Counted from the stretch's first letter, positions 15,821-24,846 are shown. The stretch is DNA of 64,000 nt from Paenibacillus nasutitermitis (GCF_014641075.1 NZ_BMHP01000001.1:496001-560000); one strand, 5' to 3'. A program made the numbers and translations. Notes: a model not told the origin generated them from the letters alone.

Positions 15821-16793
15821 TCAGCGGATCCTGGTAACAGGAGGCACCGGGTCATGGGGGTACGAACTGATTCGCCAGCTGCTCCTGCAGCAGCCAAAGC
15901 AAATTATCGTTTTCTCCCGTAACGAATCGAGTCAGGTGGCAATGAGATGTGCGTTAGAGGATGCCCGATTAAAATTCTGCATCGGTGATATTCGCGATAA
16001 GGAAGCGCTGATCCGCGCATGCGAGGGGGTCGATTATGTCTATCATCTGGCTGCGCTCAAGCATGTGCCGGTTTGTGAGGATCAACCCTACGAGGCGCTT
16101 AAAACGAATGTAATCGGGACACAGAATGTGATTGAAGCCGCGATTGCCAACAAAGTCAAACGCGTGATTTATATTTCCACCGATAAAGCGGCCAATCCAT
16201 CCAATTTCTACGGCATGACCAAAGCAATCGGCGAGAAGCTTATCGTGTACGCCAACCTGCTTCACTCGGAAACGACCTTTGTCTGTGTGCGGGGCGGAAA
16301 TGTGCTGGGTACAAACGGCAGCGTGGTTCATCTGTTTATGAACCAGATCAAAAACAACCAGAGTGTCCGGATTACCGACAAAAAAATGACCCGGTTCTTC
16401 CTGACTCTCCAGGACACCATAAACCTGCTGTTCAAAGCTTCCAAGGAGAGTGTCGGAGGCGAAATATTTGTCATGACGATGCCGACCTGCCGGATCGTCG
16501 ATCTCGCATCCGTATTGATGGACGCGGTTGGCATCCATACGGAAATGGTGGAAACCGGAGTGAGACCGGGGGAGAAGCTTCACGAGATCCTGCTTACGGA
16601 CCACGAAAGCGCCACAACAGTTATATACGACAAAGCTTATCTGGTCATTCTCCCTACCATTGACATACCCGGACTTGCCCAGCATTACAACGAATACGAG
16701 AAGGTGAATTTCGACAGCTTCAGCTCTAATCAAGAGCTGATGAATAAGGAAGAAATCCATGCCATGCTGGTGCGCGGAGGTTTCCTGCCATGA
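15810..16793 (+). CDS. UDP-HexNAc 4,6-dehydratase/5-epimerase, SDR superfamily (CapE/FnlA/WbjB-like)
   Basis: 327 aa, starting at ATG 15810, 7 nt after GGAGGG and overlapping the wecB-like gene by 11 bp. The Rossmann motif is TGGTGSWGYELI. The sequence ISTDKAANPSNFYGMTKAIGEK carries the Thr-Asp-Lys dehydratase triad with YxxxK. RFFLTLQD and VRPGEKLHEILL are typical of the CapE/FnlA branch of polysaccharide-synthesis SDRs. The expected reaction is UDP-GlcNAc to a 4-keto-6-deoxy-L-sugar. It is single-domain, without the membrane part of CapD. Confidence 0.87.
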   Translation: MFTNQRILVTGGTGSWGYELIRQLLLQQPKQIIVFSRNESSQVAMRCALEDARLKFCIGDIRDKEALIRACEGVDYVYHLAALKHVPVCEDQPYEALKTNVIGTQNVIEAAIANKVKRVIYISTDKAANPSNFYGMTKAIGEKLIVYANLLHSETTFVCVRGGNVLGTNGSVVHLFMNQIKNNQSVRITDKKMTRFFLTLQDTINLLFKASKESVGGEIFVMTMPTCRIVDLASVLMDAVGIHTEMVETGVRPGEKLHEILLTDHESATTVIYDKAYLVILPTIDIPGLAQHYNEYEKVNFDSFSSNQELMNKEEIHAMLVRGGFLP

Positions 16794-17623
16794 AGCTGCT
16801 GATCATCGGTGGAAATGGAATGGCCGGGCATCTGCTCGTTCGTTATTTCCGCCGGGAGCGTGGCATGGAAGTCGCATATACGACCCGGAAGGAATCTCCG
16901 GTGAGCGAAGGCATTTTTCTTGATGCCGCAGATGGCGAGGCTGCTGCTGCTGTGGTCCGCAGTCAGTGTCCTGACGTGATTATCAATGCCGTAGGCATTC
17001 TTAACCGCGATGCGGAGGAGTATCCCTTGCAGGCTTACCAGGTGAACGGTCTGTTTCCGCACTGGCTGGGCCATGTGGCTGACAGAATCGGCGCACGGCT
17101 GATTCATATTAGCTCGGATTGCGTATTTAGCGGTGAAACAGGGGGATACAAAGAAACGGATATACCGGATGGCACAAGCGTCTATGCGAAAACCAAAGCG
17201 CTCGGCGAACTGAAGCATTCACCTCATTTGACAATCCGGACTTCCATTATCGGACCGGAAATCAGAGCCAATGGAATCGGTCTGCTGGCGTGGTTCTTAC
17301 ATCAGGAGGGCCATGTCAGCGGGTATGCCCGTGTGATGTGGAATGGAGTAACGACGCTGGAGCTGGCCAAGGCTATCGCCTATGCTATTGGCCGTCCGGA
17401 GATTGGGGGACTCGTTCATCTGACCGCAGGAGAATCAGTCAGCAAGCTGACGTTGCTGACCTTGTTTCAAAAATATTTTCACAAGACCCGTCTCCATATC
17501 TTGCCGGATTACGAGCTTGCGATCGACAGGACGCTGGTGTCTGCCAGAGATGACTGGCGTTACGAGGCTCCAAAGTATCCGGCTATGCTGGCGGAACTTG
17601 CGAAATGGATGGAGGAGGAATGA
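16790..17623 (+). CDS. RmlD-like NDP-sugar reductase (WbvR/CapF-type role)
   Basis: 277 aa, coupled by ATGA. Rossmann GGNGMAGHLLVRYF, then NAVGILNRDAEE, HISSDCVFSGETGGYKE, and YAKTKALGELKHS with the YxxxK catalytic pair, followed by RTSIIGPE. The length and fold are those of dTDP-4-dehydrorhamnose reductase. CapF/WbjC carry an extra C-terminal cupin epimerase domain, which is absent here. This matches the WbvR-type reductase of the UDP-L-QuiNAc branch better. The product prediction is inference from the three-gene order. Confidence 0.84.
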   Translation: MKLLIIGGNGMAGHLLVRYFRRERGMEVAYTTRKESPVSEGIFLDAADGEAAAAVVRSQCPDVIINAVGILNRDAEEYPLQAYQVNGLFPHWLGHVADRIGARLIHISSDCVFSGETGGYKETDIPDGTSVYAKTKALGELKHSPHLTIRTSIIGPEIRANGIGLLAWFLHQEGHVSGYARVMWNGVTTLELAKAIAYAIGRPEIGGLVHLTAGESVSKLTLLTLFQKYFHKTRLHILPDYELAIDRTLVSARDDWRYEAPKYPAMLAELAKWMEEE

Positions 17624-18567
17624 GCCGTCCCCGTTTACTCATAACAGGAGCCGGCGGATTTTGCGGCGAGCATGCCTGCCGGTATTTCTCCGCCTCCGGA
17701 TGGGATGTGACAGCGCTGGTCCGCCGGCTTCCTTCGGAAGGAGAATCAAGCTGGCTGGAGCAAGCGAGCTTGGTATTGGACGGAGATCTGATTCTGCCCG
17801 AAGAAGCAGACGACATAGTGGCACAAGCACAGCCCGAATATGTGCTGCATCTGGCCGGCAAGAATGCCGTAGCGCCATCCTGGGTAGCCCCGATTGATAC
17901 GCTGCAGAGCAATGTCATGGGAACGGTCAATCTTCTGGAAGCGGTCAGAAAGCTCGCTGGCAGCGGCTTGAATTGCCGTGTCCTTGTGGTTGGCTCCATG
18001 CTCCGTTTTCATCTGCCTCCCGAGGGAACGGCCCCAGTACCGCCGCATCCCTATAGTCTGAGCAAGACCATGCAGGTATTGGCCGCGCAGAGCTGGTCGG
18101 CGCTGTACGGGATGCCGGTCGTGGTGGCCGAACCGTCGAACCTGATTGGACCGGGACGGTCCAGCGGGCTTTGCACGCTGCTTGCCCGTTATGCGGCGAT
18201 GATGGAGAGGGCAGAGGCAGGCTGCGGCGAAAGACCTCAGCCCATGAAGCTGTCTTCGCGCACGGAAACCCGCGATGTGCTGGATGTGCGGGACGCTATA
18301 CGCGCGTATGAGCTGCTGCTGCTTCATGGACACGAGGGCGGTATCTATCCTGTCGCCTCCGGTGTGATGCATCCCCTTGGCGAGTTGGCAGATATATTCT
18401 CTTCCTTGATTGCGTGCCCGCTGGAATTTGATATTGGATCCTCTGATGCACCATCGCCATTGCCGGTGCATTGCCAGGCTGTACGTTCTCTTGGCTGGTC
18501 GCCTGCAATTCCACTCAGGCAATCTCTGGAGGATGTATTGAATGATGCGCGCAGGCTGGACTGCTAA
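17620..18567 (+). CDS. NAD-dependent epimerase/dehydratase (SDR)
   Basis: 315 aa, coupled by ATGA with GGAGG 4 nt before the ATG. Rossmann ITGAGGFCGEHACRYF, HLAGKNAVAPSW, NVMGTVNLLEAVR, then PYSLSKTMQVLAAQSW with YxxxK, and EPSNLIGPGRSSGL, RDVLDVRDAIRAY. It resembles GDP-mannose 4,6-dehydratase/reductase-like SDRs (GDP-4-keto-6-deoxymannose reductase group), so it may make a deoxyhexose donor. The exact substrate is unclear. It is the last sugar-nucleotide gene before a GT2. Confidence 0.8.
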   Translation: MSRPRLLITGAGGFCGEHACRYFSASGWDVTALVRRLPSEGESSWLEQASLVLDGDLILPEEADDIVAQAQPEYVLHLAGKNAVAPSWVAPIDTLQSNVMGTVNLLEAVRKLAGSGLNCRVLVVGSMLRFHLPPEGTAPVPPHPYSLSKTMQVLAAQSWSALYGMPVVVAEPSNLIGPGRSSGLCTLLARYAAMMERAEAGCGERPQPMKLSSRTETRDVLDVRDAIRAYELLLLHGHEGGIYPVASGVMHPLGELADIFSSLIACPLEFDIGSSDAPSPLPVHCQAVRSLGWSPAIPLRQSLEDVLNDARRLDC

Positions 18568-18610
18568 AACATGGCGGACGATTTCTGATTAGGACTGGAG
18601 GCGTAGGAAC

Positions 18611-19399
18611 ATGGATAAAAATAAGCCACAAGTTACGATCGTCATTCCTTTTTACAATGATCCGTATGTGGGGGAAGCGATAGAAAGCGCACTGGCTCAG
18701 AGCTATGACAATCTGGAAATAATTGTGGTCGATGACGGCTCGACTCTCCATGCGGATAAAGTGCAGCCCTACCTCAAACAAATTCACTACTTGGGGAAAG
18801 CAAACGGAGGTACCGCAAGCGCCCTTAACCACGGCTTCCGTCTGGCCGGCGGGGAATATATGGCATGGCTCAGCTCGGATGACCGCTATCACCCTGACAA
18901 GATAACAAAACAGATGGAGGCGATGACCCGTTACGGAGCTCTGATCGGTCATACGGGATTTAACCGGATCGATGCGTCAGGCACAACAACGCTGGAAGCT
19001 ATTATTCCTCCCGGCTGCGAATCAGGGGATTTGTATCGGACTCTGCAGCATAACAATCCTATCAACGGCTGCACGGTCATGCTGCATAAATCATTGTTCC
19101 GTCTGATCGGTCCCTTTGACGAGACGCTGCGTTACACGCATGATCTGGATTATTGGTTCCGTGTGCTCTTGACGGGGATCCCGATGCAACTGACGCCTTC
19201 CCCGCTGACCGATTACCGCTGGCATGAGGCGATGGGCACCCTGCGTCACCAGGAAGCCATTGCCATTGAGACGGCCTCCACATTTGGTAAATATAAAGTA
19301 CGGTGGGATACGTATCTGAAGCAGTTGGGCTATATTACAGCACCTTTATATGCCTCTCCTGTCGTAAAGAGAAACCGGAAGACAAGAAAGTATGATTGA
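18611..19399 (+). CDS. GT2 family glycosyltransferase
   Basis: 262 aa with the classic GT2 start VTIVIPFYNDPYVGEAIES, VVDDGSTLH, ANGGTASALNHGF, WLSSDDRYHPDKI (DxD equivalent SDD) and HDLDYWFRVLLTG, followed by TDYRWHEAMGT. Unlike the GT2 genes at 1070 and 3834, it belongs to the VDDGS branch. Ribosome site GGACTGGAGG lies upstream. The C-terminus is basic (VVKRNRKTRKYD). It is the last gene of the glycan cluster. Confidence 0.88.
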   Translation: MDKNKPQVTIVIPFYNDPYVGEAIESALAQSYDNLEIIVVDDGSTLHADKVQPYLKQIHYLGKANGGTASALNHGFRLAGGEYMAWLSSDDRYHPDKITKQMEAMTRYGALIGHTGFNRIDASGTTTLEAIIPPGCESGDLYRTLQHNNPINGCTVMLHKSLFRLIGPFDETLRYTHDLDYWFRVLLTGIPMQLTPSPLTDYRWHEAMGTLRHQEAIAIETASTFGKYKVRWDTYLKQLGYITAPLYASPVVKRNRKTRKYD

Positions 19400-19441
19400 C
19401 ATGGTATCAAAGTTTCCCCTATTATTGACCTATCTGACAGG
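19396..19441 (+). promoter_or_regulatory. Promoter with 13-bp GntR operator (autoregulation)
   Basis: TTGACA (19396-19401), 18 bp, TATTAT (19420-19425), then 3 bp later CCTATCTGACAGG (19429-19441). This 13-mer is a near-perfect inverted repeat (CCTRTCWGAYAGG) over the transcription start. The same geometry recurs at 20246-20291. The leader to the GTG is only about 20 nt. Confidence 0.8.
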
Positions 19442-19452
19442 TAGAAGGGTTT

Positions 19453-20154
19453 GTGAACAAATTGGCCGTCCAGAAAATACAAAAGATTCTTGTCCACGAA
19501 CAAGTGTCACAAGAAATTCGTAATTATATTCATGATGAAAAACTCAAGGAAGGAGATAAATTGCCATCCGTCTCGGAGATGACCCATATGTTCGGAGTAG
19601 GCCGATCCTCGATGCGCGAAGCGCTGAGGTACTTGGAAGCCATGGAAATTATCCGGGTTGAGAACGGGAAAGGGATCTTTGTGCTTGAGGTCGATACTTT
19701 CCGGTTCTCCGGCAAAGTGAAAGTAGAGCGTGAGAGGCAGTCCCTGCTTGCTATTCTTGAAGTGCGCAAAGCACTGGAGGGCAAAGCCGTCGAGCTGGCT
19801 GCACAGCGGATTTCAGCGGGCAGGGTAAAGGAAGTCAGGAAATGCCTGGAAGAATACCGCAAGCTAAAGGAAAGCGGCGAGGATACTTCGATGGTTGATC
19901 TCATGTTTCACCGGCATATTATTAAAGCGGCTGATAATCCGATTCTGGAAACGGTGCTGAATTCCGTTTCCGAGCTCTATGAGAAATTTTTCAATGATCC
20001 GCTGGGCGACAAGCAGCTTTTTGATGCCACATATGAATTTCATTTCACCATGTTCGATGCAATCGCCGCTCATGACACCAAGAATGCTAAACGGGAATTC
20101 AACAAGCTGATGAATGCCATCGAAAGTAGGATCAAGCAGTTCAAACCCGCATAA
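19453..20154 (+). CDS. GntR/FadR family transcriptional regulator
   Basis: 233 aa. The N-terminal winged HTH has EQVSQEIRNYIHDEKLKEGDKLPSVSE, spread over two stretches, then FGVGRSSMREALRYLEAMEII. The C-terminal all-helical FCD domain includes ILEVRKALEGKAVELAA, MFHRHIIKAADNPIL and YEFHFTMFDAIAAHD, whose His/Asp residues usually bind a metal and a small carboxylate ligand. It starts at GTG 19453. The operator at 19429 and its copy before the transporter operon suggest that it represses both itself and that operon until its ligand appears. Confidence 0.9.
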   Translation: MNKLAVQKIQKILVHEQVSQEIRNYIHDEKLKEGDKLPSVSEMTHMFGVGRSSMREALRYLEAMEIIRVENGKGIFVLEVDTFRFSGKVKVERERQSLLAILEVRKALEGKAVELAAQRISAGRVKEVRKCLEEYRKLKESGEDTSMVDLMFHRHIIKAADNPILETVLNSVSELYEKFFNDPLGDKQLFDATYEFHFTMFDAIAAHDTKNAKREFNKLMNAIESRIKQFKPA

Positions 20155-20245
20155 CGGACCCGCTTCGTCCAGGAAAGAAAATGCCAGTCCTTCTCTTTTT
20201 ATCCGACAAAATTCGATAAATATTTACAAAATGGATAAATTTCAT

Positions 20246-20291
20246 TTGACAATTCAAAACCGTCCCCTTTATAATCAACCTATCAGACAGG
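20246..20291 (+). promoter_or_regulatory. Promoter with second GntR operator upstream of the ABC transporter operon
   Basis: TTGACA (20246-20251), 18 bp, TATAAT (20270-20275), 3 bp, CCTATCAGACAGG (20279-20291). Only one base differs from the operator at 19429, and the spacing to the -10 is identical. This supports control by the GntR protein encoded just upstream. Confidence 0.82.
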
Positions 20292-20329
20292 ATGACTGTA
20301 TGATACATGTTGGGGAGGGGTCGATTAGA

Positions 20330-21658
20330 ATGAGAAGGTACAAAAAAGGCATGGCATTATTGTTTGCTTCCGTTCTTGTAACCGGTGCATTAAGCGGTTG
20401 CGGAAGCAATGATAACAAAAATGCAAACGCTGGCAATGGCGCTGGCACTGGTGAAGAGAAAGTTAAATTGCGTATGATTGAGAGCTTAACAAGTCCTAAA
20501 CGTACTGAGCTGCTGAATGAAATGATCACGAAATTCCAGGATGCGAATCCGAACATTTCCGTTGAACTGATTTCGCCTCCGCTTGACCAAGCGGACAACA
20601 AAATCAGAACGATGCTTTCAGCCAAGCAAGATGTGGATGTTCTTGAAGTCCGCGATCTGAATATCGCTGAATATGTAAACAACGATTATATTTCACCTTT
20701 GAACGAATATGCGGACAAGTGGTCGGACTATGCCACAGTTGGCGCGCTCCCTAAATCGCTTGGTTCTTTGGGCGACAAGCTGTATTTTGTACCAAACGGC
20801 CTGTACCAAAGACAAATGTACTACCGTGCGGACTGGTTCAAAGAAGCCGGTCTGGAAGCGCCAAAAACCTGGCAGGAGCTTTATGAGACAGGCAAGAAGC
20901 TGACAGATCCTTCGAAGAACCGTTTCGGATTCTCGTTCCGCGGAGGTCCAGGATCCAACGGCAACACCGACGCTATGGTTCTTACCTATAACGGAGATAA
21001 CGTGGATCTTGAAGATTCGATGTTCCTGAAAGACGGTTCGTCCATCTTCGCATCGCCCGAAGCCAAAGAAGCGATGGAATTGTATGTAAAACTGTATAAA
21101 GAAGCATCACCTCCGGATTCCATCAACTGGGGTTTCCAGGAACAGGTACAATCCTTTACATCCGGCGTAACCGGTATTCTTCTGCAGGATCCGGACGTTA
21201 TTCAATCGCTGTCTGAAAAAATGGAAGAGGGCACATGGGCGACTGCTCCAATGCCAGCAGGTCCTGGCGGCAAAGCTTTGGTCGCAGCAGGCGGAGCAGG
21301 CTGGGGAATCACTTCCTACTCTCCCAACAAGGAAGCGGCTTGGAAGCTGATTGCATTCCTGTCGAATCCGGAACAAAACACTAATTTCTCGAAAAACTAT
21401 GGCCTGGTTCCTATTCATACCAGCGCTACTGAGGATGAGTTTTTCAAAACTGGCCCTTACAAATCGCTGATTGATGCAAGCAACCAACCGGAAGTTTTCG
21501 TGAATTACAAACCGGCTTTCCAATATCCAGGAACGGGCCAATGGGGCCAAATCAGTACAGAAAGCGAACAAGCCTTGTTGCTTGGCCGCGATAAAGTAGA
21601 AGATACGCTTAAGAAGTGGGCCGATTTCTGGGTTGACCAAAAATCAAAGCTTAAATAA
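20330..21658 (+). CDS. ABC transporter solute-binding lipoprotein, family 1
   Basis: 442 aa from ATG 20330, 9 nt after GGGGAGGGG. A lipoprotein signal (FASVLVTGALSGCGSNDNK, lipobox LSGC) anchors it outside the membrane. The mature part has the family-1 fold: KLRMIESLTSPKRTELLNEM, ISVELISPPLDQADNKI, FVPNGLYQRQMYYRADWF, and a C-terminal GWGITSYSPNKEAAWKLIAF. It delivers the substrate to the two permeases that follow. No ATPase gene is present, so a shared MsmX-type ATPase is likely. The substrate is unknown; see the lyase at the operon end. Confidence 0.88.
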   Translation: MRRYKKGMALLFASVLVTGALSGCGSNDNKNANAGNGAGTGEEKVKLRMIESLTSPKRTELLNEMITKFQDANPNISVELISPPLDQADNKIRTMLSAKQDVDVLEVRDLNIAEYVNNDYISPLNEYADKWSDYATVGALPKSLGSLGDKLYFVPNGLYQRQMYYRADWFKEAGLEAPKTWQELYETGKKLTDPSKNRFGFSFRGGPGSNGNTDAMVLTYNGDNVDLEDSMFLKDGSSIFASPEAKEAMELYVKLYKEASPPDSINWGFQEQVQSFTSGVTGILLQDPDVIQSLSEKMEEGTWATAPMPAGPGGKALVAAGGAGWGITSYSPNKEAAWKLIAFLSNPEQNTNFSKNYGLVPIHTSATEDEFFKTGPYKSLIDASNQPEVFVNYKPAFQYPGTGQWGQISTESEQALLLGRDKVEDTLKKWADFWVDQKSKLK

Positions 21659-21671
21659 ACAATTCCAAAAG

Positions 21672-21712
21672 GTAATGGGCGGCCGTACGCATAAGCCGTC
21701 CATTACGCTTTT
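21672..21712 (+). terminator. Intergenic hairpin between binding protein and permease
   Basis: GTAATGGGCGGC (21672-21683) pairs with GCCGTCCATTAC (21695-21706) with one mismatch, followed by GCTTTTAT. As in maltose-type operons, such a structure can stabilise the upstream mRNA or partly terminate, giving more binding protein than permease. Confidence 0.7.
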
Positions 21713-21730
21713 ATCAAGGTGGTGCGCCTG

Positions 21731-22612
21731 ATGAAAAATCAGAGAATGTTCATTGGACTCAGTCTTCTGCCAGCCATTGTGCTGGTCCTGGTATTCACGT
21801 TCTATCCTTTTATCAAGGGAATCATTATGGCTTTCCAGGATTATAAAATCTTCGACCTTCGAAACACCCAGTTCGTCGGTCTCAGCAATTTTACTGCAGC
21901 GTTTAACGACCCGAAATTTCTGATTGCTTTATCCAACAGCGCGTATTGGGTCGGGTTCTCGCTGGTATTCCAGTTCTTGTTCGGATTGCTGCTGGCGATG
22001 GTGCTGCGCAAGCCGTTTCGCGGGCGGGGCGTATATCAGGGATTCGTCTTCTATTCATGGGCACTCTCAGGATTCCTCATCGGGTTGATCTGGAAATGGA
22101 TGTTTAACTCCCAGCTTGGCGTCATTAACGATATCCTGCTGCGCCTTGGCATCATTGAAGAACGGATCGGGTTTCTGTCTGATCCCAAATGGGCGCTGTT
22201 TTCCGTTATCGTTGTCAACATCTGGTATGGCATTGCATTCTTTGCCATCATGCTGCTGGCCGCTTTGCAATCGGTGCCGGCGGAGCTGTATGAGGCTGCA
22301 GATATGGACGGGGCTAATTCCTCGCGGAAATTCTTTAATGTCACGTTCCCTTATATTTTCCCGACCATTATTACTACAACACTGCTCCGGGCGATCTGGA
22401 TATTTAATGATCCGGCCATTATATACGGAATGACCAATGGCGGTCCCGCAGGCTCGACGCATATTTTGTCCTCGTTTATGCTGGATAAAATCATCTATGG
22501 CGGCGATTACGGCGCAGCTTCTGCTGTCGGTGTCATCATGATTATTCTCTTGCTGCTGTATACGATCTTTTACCTGGGCGTGACGAAGTCAGAGAAAGTG
22601 GGGGATTTTTGA
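21731..22612 (+). CDS. Sugar-type ABC transporter permease (MalF/UgpA family)
   Basis: 293 aa integral membrane protein with six predicted helices, the first at LSLLPAIVLVLVFTFYPFI. The cytoplasmic EAA loop is LYEAADMDGANSSRKFFNVTFP, where EAA...G contacts the ATPase. ATG 21731 follows AAGGTGG. It is followed immediately by the second permease (TGATG junction). Confidence 0.9.
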   Translation: MKNQRMFIGLSLLPAIVLVLVFTFYPFIKGIIMAFQDYKIFDLRNTQFVGLSNFTAAFNDPKFLIALSNSAYWVGFSLVFQFLFGLLLAMVLRKPFRGRGVYQGFVFYSWALSGFLIGLIWKWMFNSQLGVINDILLRLGIIEERIGFLSDPKWALFSVIVVNIWYGIAFFAIMLLAALQSVPAELYEAADMDGANSSRKFFNVTFPYIFPTIITTTLLRAIWIFNDPAIIYGMTNGGPAGSTHILSSFMLDKIIYGGDYGAASAVGVIMIILLLLYTIFYLGVTKSEKVGDF

Positions 22613-23439
22613 TGAAAAGACGTCTGCTTCTCATATCTAAAATCCTGTTCCTTGCGCTCAACTTTCTCGTCATGGTATTCCCGCTGTACTGGATTGTTAT
22701 TACTTCCTTGAAGCCGCAAAAGGATATCTTTTCGTTCCCGCTGCGTTATTGGCCCAAGGAGCTGACACTCAGCAACTATGAGAATATTTTCAAAATATCC
22801 AAGTTTCACATTTATATGGCCAACAGTTTGATTGTCGCGATTGCCGCGGCTGTAGCCGTGTTGGTTATAGCGATTCTCAGCGCCTATGTTATGGCACGTT
22901 TCCGTTTTCGTGGTCATAAGCAAATCATGCTTGGTTTCTTCCTGACACAGATGCTCCCGGGTTTCGTTGCCCTGGCGCCGTTGTATCTGCTGATGAGCCA
23001 GCTGGATCTGATTAATAACCGGTTGGCGCTTGTTCTTATGTACACCGTATCCTTGATTCCTTTCTCCACCATCCTGCTGCGCGGATTTTTTCAACGGATT
23101 CCGTCCAGTCTGGAGGAGGCAGCCATGATTGACGGCTGTTCAAGATTAACCGCTTTATTCCGGATCATTATTCCCGTCATGCTCCCCGGAATCGCATCAA
23201 CCTTTATTTTCGCGTTTGTGCAGAACTGGAATGAGCTCTTTATGGCGGTTATGTTTATTGATACCGATGCGCTCAAAACGTTGCCTGTCGCGATGAATTC
23301 CTTTGTCCTGAAATATGATGTGGACTGGGGCTCTATGTCCGCAGGAACGGTATTGTCCGTTATCCCAACGATCCTGTTGTTCGCTGTAGCGCAGCGGTTT
23401 ATCGTAGAAGGATTGACACAAGGAGCAGAAAAAGGGTGA
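22612..23439 (+). CDS. Sugar-type ABC transporter permease (MalG/UgpE family)
   Basis: 275 aa, start ATG 22612 overlapping the previous stop by one base. FLALNFLVMVFPLYWIVITSLKP marks the first membrane helix. The EAA loop is LEEAAMIDGCSRLTALFRIIIP. The end is typical of the family (RFIVEGLTQGAEKG). It forms the transmembrane channel with the product of 21731. Confidence 0.9.
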   Translation: MKRRLLLISKILFLALNFLVMVFPLYWIVITSLKPQKDIFSFPLRYWPKELTLSNYENIFKISKFHIYMANSLIVAIAAAVAVLVIAILSAYVMARFRFRGHKQIMLGFFLTQMLPGFVALAPLYLLMSQLDLINNRLALVLMYTVSLIPFSTILLRGFFQRIPSSLEEAAMIDGCSRLTALFRIIIPVMLPGIASTFIFAFVQNWNELFMAVMFIDTDALKTLPVAMNSFVLKYDVDWGSMSAGTVLSVIPTILLFAVAQRFIVEGLTQGAEKG

Positions 23440-24641
23440 GTCAAACAATGGGAGAATCTACTGCCGATAAGAAAGAAAAAAAAGCCAGCGAATATACGCG
23501 AGTGGTATATGATCCGATTGATACCCGGCATTATGGCGCGATTCACACACCGATCTATCAGAACAGCCTGTTCGCTTTTGAAAATTATGACCAATTCGAC
23601 AAGGCTTTTCAGGATTTGTCTGCAATCCCTGTCTACTCCCGCGGGAATAATCCGACGGTAAGGTATCTGGAGCAGAAGATAGCGGACCTGGAAGAAGCGG
23701 AAGACGCCAAATGTTTCTCTTCCGGAATGGCCGCCATTACGGCAGCCATCATGTCCACCGTCAGCCAAGGCGACCATATTATTTGCATCAACCAGGTATA
23801 CGGTCCGACAAAGGAGTTTTTGGGCAGCTATATGCTGAAGTTTGGCGTAGAGACCACGTTTGTGGACGGCAGCAAGCTGGAAGCCTGGGAAGATGCAGTG
23901 CGGCCCAATACGAAGCTGTTCTATCTGGAGAGCCCGTCAACGCAGATGTTTCAACTTCAGGATATACGGGCATGCGCGGAACTTGCGAAGAGTATCGGCG
24001 CCGTTACGGTCATTGATAATACATGTGCCACGCCTTTATTCCAGAAGCCGCTGCAGCTGGGCGCGGACCTTTCGGTTCATTCCATTTCCAAATATATCGG
24101 GGGACACAGCGACTGCATCGGCGGGGTTGTCATCGGTTCTTCGAACCGCATAAAATCGCTTTTCAATAAAGAATATATGCTGTTTGGGGGCATTATGACC
24201 CCACAGACGGCAGCGCTTGTGTCCAAGGGAATTCGGACTCTGCCGCTGCGTTTAAGAAGACATGAAGCAAGCGCGCTGCGAGTAGCGGCATTTCTGCAAG
24301 AACAGCCGTTTGTCTCCAAAGTTAATCATCCGGGTCTGGATTCCCATCCTCAGCACAAACTGGCTTTGACTCAAATGTCGGGAAGCACGAGCCTATTTTC
24401 CTTTGAATCGGTTATGCCGCTTGCCCGCATCAAGGAATGGGCCAACGGTTTGAAGTACTTCAAAATTGCAGTCAGCTGGGGCGGTTTTGAAAGTCTTGTA
24501 ACGGTAAATGAGGTTGCTTGGGACAACAATTCCGGTTCGCGCGTCGTTGTCCGGCTTTATGTTGGTTTGGAAGAACCAGACGATTTGATCGCCGATATCG
24601 CAGCAGCCTGGAAGCATGCTGAGGCGCTTGAAGCGTTGTAA
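23436..24641 (+). CDS. Cys/Met metabolism PLP-dependent enzyme (cystathionine gamma-synthase/lyase-like)
   Basis: 401 aa. It overlaps the permease by GTGA (GTG 23436); an ATG at 23448 is an alternative. The trans-sulfuration fold is clear: YSRGNNPTVRYLEQKIADLE, CFSSGMAAITAAIMS, YGPTKEFL, VIDNTCATPLFQKPL, and SVHSISKYIGGHSDCIGG with the PLP lysine, then VSWGGFESL. It would cleave or exchange at the beta/gamma carbon of a sulfur amino acid or conjugate. Its place at the end of a sugar-type ABC operon is unusual and suggests the imported compound carries a C-S (or similar) bond. Specificity is unknown. Confidence 0.85.
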   Translation: MSQTMGESTADKKEKKASEYTRVVYDPIDTRHYGAIHTPIYQNSLFAFENYDQFDKAFQDLSAIPVYSRGNNPTVRYLEQKIADLEEAEDAKCFSSGMAAITAAIMSTVSQGDHIICINQVYGPTKEFLGSYMLKFGVETTFVDGSKLEAWEDAVRPNTKLFYLESPSTQMFQLQDIRACAELAKSIGAVTVIDNTCATPLFQKPLQLGADLSVHSISKYIGGHSDCIGGVVIGSSNRIKSLFNKEYMLFGGIMTPQTAALVSKGIRTLPLRLRRHEASALRVAAFLQEQPFVSKVNHPGLDSHPQHKLALTQMSGSTSLFSFESVMPLARIKEWANGLKYFKIAVSWGGFESLVTVNEVAWDNNSGSRVVVRLYVGLEEPDDLIADIAAAWKHAEALEAL

Positions 24642-24665
24642 GATGATGAACAGCAAAATTTCAAA

Positions 24666-24707
24666 CAAACACCCCGAATCATCTGAGCGGGGTGTTTGTT
24701 TTTTTTT
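24666..24707 (+). terminator. Rho-independent terminator after the GntR-regulated operon
   Basis: CAAACACCCCG (24666-24676) pairs perfectly with CGGGGTGTTTG (24688-24698) and is followed by nine T residues. Confidence 0.95.
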
Positions 24708-24846
24708 GCGTATGAAACAAGCTGCGCGCTTGCTGTGCCGCCGTTTTCTTTTCCCGGTATTATACGATTCTATCAAATGGTCCATACCATTAACTTCACC
24801 TTTTCATAGAATACCTTAACTGACTATGTGCAAGGGAGGAGGGAGG

